Source: UBA4459 sp036351335 (lineage in GTDB: Bacteria > Bacteroidota > Bacteroidia > Bacteroidales > F082). Taken from it: a stretch of DNA of 21,357 nucleotides. Positions 15,617 to 21,357 of this stretch are shown here, one piece after another. A program made the translations under genes and the position numbers. Each line of letters starts with the position of its first letter. Within the stretch, counting starts at the first letter, position 1. The stretch spans positions 1 through 21,357 of the forward strand of contig JAZBOW010000120.1 in assembly GCA_036351335.1 (NCBI GenBank). The letters run 5' to 3'. Below the pieces are notes generated by a model. It did no database searches, was not told the DNA's origin, and was given only the letters and a program-made list of their open reading frames with translations.

Positions 15617-17425
15617 ATGAACATCGACCCAATTACGCCACATAGCTTTTTCGAAGACCAGCTTACGCAATATAAAAAACAACTTTCCGACATTAATCAT
15701 AAAATCAAACGTATTTCTATATGGAGAATCCTGTCATTCCTCCTTACGATCGTTGGTATTTATATGTTAGCAGGTGTGCACGTTTTTGCTCTGATAGCTT
15801 TTGCTGTTATTGGTTTTGCTGTCTTCATCGCGTTGGTCATCCGGCATTCAAAACTCCATAAACAAAAACAATGGAACGAAACCCTGGCACAGATCAACGA
15901 AACGGAGTTGGATTTACTGGCTGGAAAAACAGATGCGATTCCAACCGGGCAGGAATTTATTGAACAGGACCATCCCTTCACCTCCGACCTGGATATTTTT
16001 GGTATGCGTTCGCTGTTTCAGCTTGTCGACCGCAGTGCTACTTTTAAAGGACGGGAAAAACTGGCGTGCAGGTTTAAAAAACTTTTAAAAAATGTAAGAC
16101 AGTTAAATCGAAGGCAAAAAGCCATTGAAGAGTTAAAAAACAAACCTCTTTGGCGGCAACAATTTCAGGCGAATGGACAACTGGCTCACGATGAAAAAGA
16201 TACGATTGAAGGTTTTTTAAGTTGGGCTGTTGATAGCGCTGTTTTATTCAATACGCCTTTCAACAAACTGATGTTGATCCTTAATCCATTACTTGCTTTG
16301 GGTATTATATTATTGATCAGCTTGGGCTACGTGGGTTTTGGCGCATTCGTCATGTTTTTATTCGTGCCCTTTATCATTATTGGTAGAAAATTTAATAAGA
16401 TCAATATACTGCACAATCAACTGGGAAAGAAAACGGAAATACTTGGAAAATACAGCGATATGTTCGGGATGGTGGAAAATGAAACTTTCGAATCAGCACT
16501 GCTGAATAAGCAAAAATCCTTAATAGCTGATCATCACAGATCAACGCAGAATACTATTAAAAAGTTATCCGGAATACTGGCCGCTTTCGATTACCGGTTG
16601 AACCTGATCGTAGGCATACTCCTGAATATTTTCTTTTTGTGGGATATATTACAAAGTATCAGGCTCGAAAAATGGAAAGCTTCTTATGGAAAAGAAATGG
16701 CGTCTGTTTTTGAAGCATTGTTCGTATTCGATGAGCTGAATTCATTGGCCGGATTTGCCTTCAGTCATCCCGAATCAGTTTTTCCGAGCTTTGCCGATGA
16801 CGATTTTATACTAGAGGCGGAAGATGCCAGACACCCTTTTATCAGCAAAAAAAATAGTATTGGAAACGAAATATTTATAATTGGGTGGGGTAAATTTCAA
16901 ATTATTACTGGAGCCAATATGGCCGGAAAGAGTACTTATTTAAGAACTGTCGGCATCAATATGGTGTTGGCCATGACGGGCGCTCCGGTGCTGGCAAAAA
17001 GCTTTAAACTCAAGCCGGTTGATATTTTTACAGGTATTAAAACAACTGACTCGCTACAGGATGGCGAATCTTACTTTTTTGCCGAATTAAAACGCCTGAA
17101 AGAAATGATCGACGCGCTCGAAAACGGCGCACAACTTTTTATTATCCTGGATGAGATTTTAAGGGGCACCAATTCCGCCGATAAGCATAAGGGTTCAGAA
17201 GGCTTAATAAAACAACTGATCAAACTGAATGCTTCGGGCATGATCGCTACCCACGACCTGGCATTGGGACAACTGGAAAATACCTTTCCTGATAAGGTGG
17301 TGAATAAAAGGTTTGAAGTAGAAATTAAAGACAACGAATTGGTTTTCGACTATAAGCTGAAAAAAGGCATTTCGCAAAACCTGAACGCCACCTTCCTGAT
17401 GAAGAAAATGGGGATTACTATTTAA
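15617..17425 (+). CDS. Membrane-anchored MutS-family ATPase
   Basis: The protein has 602 residues. The C-terminal third is a MutS ATPase domain: Walker A TGANMAGKST (431-440), then GAPVLAKSF, the TTDSLQDGESYFFAEL signature region (477-491), Walker B LFIILDE (507-513) and the switch His in ATHD (544-547). The N-terminal part lacks the MutS mismatch-binding domain. It has two hydrophobic hairpins, at about residues 37-76 and 216-257, plus a segment at about 328-343, so it is probably membrane-bound. A partial lever/core region (about 130-200 and 260-380) remains. It is not MutS1, because the Phe-x-Glu domain is missing, and not MutS2, because there is no Smr domain. Such standalone proteins are common in Bacteroidota and usually annotated only as MutS-related; their function is unknown. 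Mismatch repair itself should not be assumed. Confidence 0.9.
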   Translation: MNIDPITPHSFFEDQLTQYKKQLSDINHKIKRISIWRILSFLLTIVGIYMLAGVHVFALIAFAVIGFAVFIALVIRHSKLHKQKQWNETLAQINETELDLLAGKTDAIPTGQEFIEQDHPFTSDLDIFGMRSLFQLVDRSATFKGREKLACRFKKLLKNVRQLNRRQKAIEELKNKPLWRQQFQANGQLAHDEKDTIEGFLSWAVDSAVLFNTPFNKLMLILNPLLALGIILLISLGYVGFGAFVMFLFVPFIIIGRKFNKINILHNQLGKKTEILGKYSDMFGMVENETFESALLNKQKSLIADHHRSTQNTIKKLSGILAAFDYRLNLIVGILLNIFFLWDILQSIRLEKWKASYGKEMASVFEALFVFDELNSLAGFAFSHPESVFPSFADDDFILEAEDARHPFISKKNSIGNEIFIIGWGKFQIITGANMAGKSTYLRTVGINMVLAMTGAPVLAKSFKLKPVDIFTGIKTTDSLQDGESYFFAELKRLKEMIDALENGAQLFIILDEILRGTNSADKHKGSEGLIKQLIKLNASGMIATHDLALGQLENTFPDKVVNKRFEVEIKDNELVFDYKLKKGISQNLNATFLMKKMGITI

Positions 17426-17488
17426 GGGATTTTAATAGGATACGTTTAAATTAGCTATTTTTAACTTCAAATTTTAACATTCAACATC

Positions 17489-18061
17489 ATGAAATCAAAA
17501 CGACTAAGCAACTGGTGGCTTTTAACGCTTAATGGCATCATCGCTATCGTGTATGGAATCATTGCCATTTTTGTCCCGGACAAAACTCTTGTAACCATGG
17601 TGATGTATTTTGGAATTGTTATTTTAATCATCGGCTTTGCCATGTTATGGGGTGCGATCAACAGCATTCGAGATAATTTGCCTTTCTGGACTGATTTGAT
17701 CACTTCCCTCTTTACCATTACAGTGGGTGCCCTGCTTACATTTTATACTTCAAGATCATTAACTATCTTCGTAATGATCATTGGTAGCTGGGCGGTTTTA
17801 ATTGGCATTGTTCAGTTATATATGGCCACCAAATCGGAACTGTTGGCCGGCGAAAAAAATACCTTGCTGGTGAATGGCATTATCACCCTTATATTTGGTG
17901 TTATTTTATTTTTTAACCCCTTTGCAACAGCGGCTTTTCTAGTAGTTATCAGCGGTATCCTGGCTTTTATCTTTGGCATCATCCTCATTGCCATATCTAT
18001 CCGCTTAAAAAATGTGGAAAGATTTCTGGAAAAACAACATCAGAAGGAGGGAGAGTTTTAA
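17489..18061 (+). CDS. HdeD/DUF308 family membrane protein
   Basis: The protein has 190 residues. Six hydrophobic helices lie at about 10-29, 33-55, 68-86, 91-112, 125-142 and 147-170. These form three repeats of the DUF308 pair, with recurring motifs such as GIIAIVYGIIAIFVP, ITSLFTITVGALLTFY and GIITLIFGVILFFNP. This is the HdeD architecture. Family members are linked to acid resistance in enterobacteria, but a role in this organism is not shown. The tail after residue 171 is charged and cytoplasmic. The gene begins 63 bases after the MutS-like gene. Its TAA overlaps the recJ stop on the other strand. Confidence 0.9.
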   Translation: MKSKRLSNWWLLTLNGIIAIVYGIIAIFVPDKTLVTMVMYFGIVILIIGFAMLWGAINSIRDNLPFWTDLITSLFTITVGALLTFYTSRSLTIFVMIIGSWAVLIGIVQLYMATKSELLAGEKNTLLVNGIITLIFGVILFFNPFATAAFLVVISGILAFIFGIILIAISIRLKNVERFLEKQHQKEGEF

Positions 18062-19806
18062 AACTTGATGTCTTTAATACGTAATTGTAAGGTCGTATTG
18101 CCCAACCAGGTATTTTCATCAATATGGTAGCAGATACTGAATGGCTTACCGGCTTTCATTTTTTCATAATGATGACCCTGGTTAAAAGCGATGGCCGGAA
18201 CCGGGTTGCCCGTCCTGTCAGGATGTACTACTGAAAACTTCAGATGGTTCTGTCCGTTTCTACCAACCAGCTTGGCATAACCCGTATCGATCACATTGTT
18301 GGTGATAAAAACCGGCGACATATTGCCAGGCCCGAATGGTGCGAATTGCTTGACGATTCGGTAAAACTTAAAATTAATATCGCTGATAAATAATTCCTGG
18401 TCAATTTCTATTTCAGGCACCAGCATTTCTTCCGTGATGTGTTCGGAAGCATATTTTTCAAATTTCGCGATGAATTTATTTAATTTCTCGGGCTTTAATG
18501 CCAGTCCGGCAGCGTAAGTGTGTCCACCAAAATGTTCTAAAATGTCACTGCAATGGTCGATGGCATCATAAATATCAAAATTTTTAATCGACCTTGCTGA
18601 TCCGGTAATAAGCCCGTCAGCCTTGGTAAATACAATGGTGGGGCGATAAAATGTTTCAACCAGACGTGAAGCCACGATACCAATCACGCCTTTGTGCCAT
18701 GATTCTTTAAAAACAACGGTCGTTTTTTTATTATTTGCCGCTATATTGCCATCGATCATCTCATTGGCTTCCTGCGTTATATTACTGTCGAGGTCGCGGC
18801 GTGTAAGGTTCAGTTCATCAATCTGTTTCCCAAGTTTTTCGGCATAATCAAAATTGTTGCTGATCAATAATCTGACGGAATCGGTGGCGCTTTCAATACG
18901 TCCGGCAGCATTAATTCTTGGACCCAATAAAAACACTAGATCATTCACGTTGATCTCTCTTTCAAATAAAAGTTTTGATTTGGGATCTTCATTTTCTTTG
19001 ATGCCTGCTGATTTAAAAAGCGCATAAATACCAATACTGGGTTTCCGGTTGATTTTTTTCAAACCAAAATAAGCCAACACCCTGTTTTCGCCGGTTAATG
19101 ACACAATATCAGCGGCTATGCTAACGGCTACAAGGTCAAGGTAGGCATATGCTTTTTCCTTTTTCAAACCCATTTTTATGCCCAACGCCTGTATGAGCTT
19201 AAAACCTACCCCGCATCCCGAAAGTTCCTTAAAAGGATAGGAACAGTCGTCTTGTTTGGCATCTAAAACGGCTACAGCATCAGGTACTTTATCGCCTGGA
19301 CGGTGGTGATCGCCGATGATAATATCCAGACCATTTTTTTTGGCATATTCTACCTTTTCAACGGCTTTTATGCCGCAATCGAGGGTGATCATCAAAGTAA
19401 CGCCGGTGCTTATGGCATGGTCAATGCCCTTGTATGAAATACCGTAGCCTTCTTCGTAACGGTCGGGGATGTAAAATTCAAGTTTGCGATGAAACTGTTT
19501 TAAAAAAGAATAGACCAGCGAAACGGCTGTGGTGCCATCCACATCATAATCGCCGTACACCACAATTTTTTCGCCCAGGCTAACGGCTTTTAAAATTCTG
19601 TCGACGGCCTTGTCCATGTCTTTCATTAAAAAAGGATCATGGAGGTGGTCCAAATGTGGTCGGAAAAACTTTTTGGCCTCGTCGAATGTTTCAACGCCAC
19701 GCTGGTTCAGCAGACTGGCAAGTGATTTGTTTATATTTAGTTCCGAGGTCAAGCGCTCAACAACCTCATTATCAGCGTTATTATTTAGCACCCAGCGCTT
19801 CTCCAT
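18058..19806 (-). CDS. recJ: Single-stranded-DNA-specific exonuclease RecJ
   Basis: The protein has 582 residues from the ATG ending at 19806 (MEKRWVL, the usual start in relatives). An in-frame ATG at 19824 adds six residues. It is a 5'-3' single-strand exonuclease of recombination and repair. Counting from the longer start, the DHH catalytic motifs are all present: GDYDVDGT (residues 91-98), LDCG (148-151), GDHH (171-174), SGCGVGFK and the AADI aspartate. Then come GPRINAAGRI (301-310), the DHHA1-type segment GSARS (408-412) and FGGHTYAAG (432-440), and a C-terminal OB-fold region (about 460-588). Length and motif order are normal, with no missing residues. It converges on the HdeD gene and overlaps it by 4 bases. 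The ABC permease upstream is on the same strand, about 127 bases away. Confidence 0.97.
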   Translation of the reverse strand: MEKRWVLNNNADNEVVERLTSELNINKSLASLLNQRGVETFDEAKKFFRPHLDHLHDPFLMKDMDKAVDRILKAVSLGEKIVVYGDYDVDGTTAVSLVYSFLKQFHRKLEFYIPDRYEEGYGISYKGIDHAISTGVTLMITLDCGIKAVEKVEYAKKNGLDIIIGDHHRPGDKVPDAVAVLDAKQDDCSYPFKELSGCGVGFKLIQALGIKMGLKKEKAYAYLDLVAVSIAADIVSLTGENRVLAYFGLKKINRKPSIGIYALFKSAGIKENEDPKSKLLFEREINVNDLVFLLGPRINAAGRIESATDSVRLLISNNFDYAEKLGKQIDELNLTRRDLDSNITQEANEMIDGNIAANNKKTTVVFKESWHKGVIGIVASRLVETFYRPTIVFTKADGLITGSARSIKNFDIYDAIDHCSDILEHFGGHTYAAGLALKPEKLNKFIAKFEKYASEHITEEMLVPEIEIDQELFISDINFKFYRIVKQFAPFGPGNMSPVFITNNVIDTGYAKLVGRNGQNHLKFSVVHPDRTGNPVPAIAFNQGHHYEKMKAGKPFSICYHIDENTWLGNTTLQLRIKDIKF

Positions 19807-19933
19807 TTCTAAGATCTTTTGCATGTAAAGATAGCCATTATTAGATGAATTCTAAGTAAGAGAGAATGTAATTTTGAATAATTTAAGTAAGTGATTGAAA
19901 GATAAACCACTACCTGAATAATAAGAAATAAAG

Positions 19934-21190
19934 CTAGAAATTCGACCTGATGGCATCCACCGGGTTTAAACGCGATGCCGACCATGCGGGAATAAAACCG
20001 GATAATAGTCCGATAAGGATTGAAACGCCCACGCCTAACAGGATGTTTCCGAATGTCAGGATCAAATCAAAATCGAACATGGAGCTTACAACGAAGGTAA
20101 GGATGTAAACGATGAGAAGACCCACGATACCGCCCATTAGCGATAAAAAGACAGCCTCAAAAAGGAACTGCAGTAGGATAAAATAGTTTTTGGCGCCCAA
20201 TGATTTTTGAATGCCTATCTGCGTGGTTCGCTCTTTTACCGAAACGAACATGATGTTGGCAATGCCAAAACCGCCCACCAGCAACGAAAAACCACCTATA
20301 ATCCAGCCAACCATGGCAATAATGGCAAAAAGTTCATCAAAACCTTTCGAGATGATATCTGTTTCATTAATGGCAAAATCATCATCGGCTTTGGGGGGTA
20401 GTTTCCTGATAGATCGCATGATGCCGGTCAGTTCATCTTTCATTTGTTCATTTGAAATATTGGCTTTTCCTTTCGCAATAATGGTGGTGCCCACGCTATT
20501 TACATCCACCACACTGCGTGCGAAGTTCGCCGGGATCAATATCCAATTATCATTGGAATTTCCAAATACATCTTCCCCTTCTTTTTTTATCACCCCGATG
20601 ACATATAGTTTTCTTCCAAAAATTTTAATTTTTTCGCCTACTGCATTTTGACCCATGAAAAGGTTTTCGGCAATTTCAGCACCGATAATGGCAATGTTTT
20701 TCCCGGTATGCGATTCAATTTCGGTAAAATAACGGCCTGCCTGCAAGTCGAAAGGCATTACCTCGTTATAATCGTGCGAAACGGCAATAATGGGTACGTT
20801 GTCCATTGTGGCTACACCCTTTTCCCTGATATTTGAAACGGTCCTGCTCACATCAAACATAAAAGCCAGTGCCTCAACGGTATTGCTGCGACGCCCAAGC
20901 TCGGTCATTTCACTCATTTTGGGCTCCGGCCTCTGGTAGTATTTCCACCAGGGATAATCGCCTCCACCCATCATCCAGGGCCATTTCTGTATAAACAATA
21001 CATTATTTCCTAGTGAATTAATTTCACTTTTAATTTCATTTTCAAGGCTGTCGAACACTGTAAAAACCGCGATAATGGAGAAAATACCAATGGTGATACC
21101 CAATAAAGAAAGAAATGTACGAACCTTGTTAATGACAAGCGCATTTATGGCGAACAGAAAGCTTTCAACGATGAGTTTAATGATAATCAT
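19934..21190 (-). CDS. MacB/FtsX-type ABC transporter permease
   Basis: The protein has 418 residues. It has the MacB layout: first membrane helix at about 24-46, a large periplasmic MacB_PCD domain at about 47-285, and three FtsX helices at about 287-310, 337-365 and 381-403. The cytoplasmic coupling loop VKERTTQIGIQKSLGA (318-333) and the C-terminal PAWSASRLNPVDAIR (401-415) contact the ATPase in this family. The periplasmic domain opens with a Trp/Tyr-rich segment (WPWMMGGGDYPWWKYY, about 70-85), a feature I recall from Bacteroidota members. Relatives export antimicrobials, lipoproteins or peptides, or act as mechanotransmitters. The substrate here is unknown. No ATPase or membrane-fusion partner is visible in the window; they may lie to the right, upstream of this gene. 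Confidence 0.93.
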   Translation of the reverse strand: MIIIKLIVESFLFAINALVINKVRTFLSLLGITIGIFSIIAVFTVFDSLENEIKSEINSLGNNVLFIQKWPWMMGGGDYPWWKYYQRPEPKMSEMTELGRRSNTVEALAFMFDVSRTVSNIREKGVATMDNVPIIAVSHDYNEVMPFDLQAGRYFTEIESHTGKNIAIIGAEIAENLFMGQNAVGEKIKIFGRKLYVIGVIKKEGEDVFGNSNDNWILIPANFARSVVDVNSVGTTIIAKGKANISNEQMKDELTGIMRSIRKLPPKADDDFAINETDIISKGFDELFAIIAMVGWIIGGFSLLVGGFGIANIMFVSVKERTTQIGIQKSLGAKNYFILLQFLFEAVFLSLMGGIVGLLIVYILTFVVSSMFDFDLILTFGNILLGVGVSILIGLLSGFIPAWSASRLNPVDAIRSNF

Positions 21191-21357
21191 GTTGGCGGTT
21201 TTTACAAATTACTGTTTGAGTTTATACTAAATGAACAAGACTGATAAATATGTAGTAAAATTATAATAAGTTTTAATTAAATCATGTTATTTTGCAGGAT
21301 AGATTTTTTTAGCCATTATCAGCGCGTAATTTAACACACAAACCTTTGAAGAAAACA

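Noticed and set aside
15617..17425. Annotation as the mismatch repair gene mutS
   Set aside because: Only the ATPase domain matches. The mismatch-binding domain is absent and membrane segments are present, so the symbol mutS would mislead.
12663..17425. The plus-strand run from 12663 as one operon forming a new system
   Set aside because: Gaps of 47-74 bases, exact promoter boxes before 14194 and 15617 and unrelated functions argue for separate units rather than a joint system.
20211..20651. A 146-codon plus-strand open frame
   Set aside because: It is antisense to the periplasmic domain of the ABC permease, with no upstream signal and low-complexity Pro/Ser composition.
21191..21357. A possible divergent promoter TTATTTTGC near 21284-21292 for a gene to the right
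   Set aside because: It does not fit TAnnTTTG exactly and no start codon or frame follows before the window ends. Nothing else is seen in this 167-base stretch.

Overview
The window comes from a member of the Bacteroidota. Three secreted proteins are built for the type IX secretion system (two show the C-terminal sorting domain and the third runs off the edge). Several lipoproteins have short Bacteroidota-style signal peptides. No Shine-Dalgarno sequences stand out before the starts I examined, but exact or near matches to the Bacteroidota -7 promoter box TAnnTTTG lie before many of the genes. The DNA is moderately AT-rich. I cannot name the genus. A marine or sediment Bacteroidia or Cytophagia lineage is an inference only.

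Layout. From 1 to about 6.4 kb, on the minus strand, lie two large tandem paralogues: secreted Asp-box (BNR/sortilin-type) beta-propeller proteins with PKD domains. The left one is cut by the window edge. From 6.6 to 12.5 kb, still on the minus strand, come a TlpA-type thioredoxin lipoprotein, a large YyaL/DUF255 thioredoxin-domain protein, an unknown lipoprotein followed by a strong intrinsic terminator, a DUF481 outer-membrane protein, and a 61-residue protein with a possible zinc site. At about 12.6 kb the direction changes. The plus strand then carries a polytopic membrane protein, a small type IX cargo protein, a GH13 alpha-amylase-like lipoprotein, a membrane-anchored MutS-family ATPase and an HdeD/DUF308 membrane protein. 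HdeD meets recJ (minus strand) in a 4-base convergent overlap. A MacB/FtsX-type ABC permease (minus strand) follows to the right, and the final 167 bases hold no gene I can support.

The genes mostly look like independent housekeeping and envelope functions: extracellular surface proteins, thiol-disulfide chemistry, starch or maltodextrin hydrolysis, DNA repair and efflux. They do not look like one pathway. I see no tRNA, rRNA, CRISPR array, insertion sequence, phage gene or toxin-antitoxin pair. No gene-free stretch exceeds 300 bases. I found no clear sign of an undescribed multi-gene system. The most interesting points are the paralogous propeller pair with its conserved PKD repeats and a candidate operator between the two genes, the small CCHC protein, the duplicated N-terminal module of the DUF481 protein, and the membrane-bound MutS-like protein.
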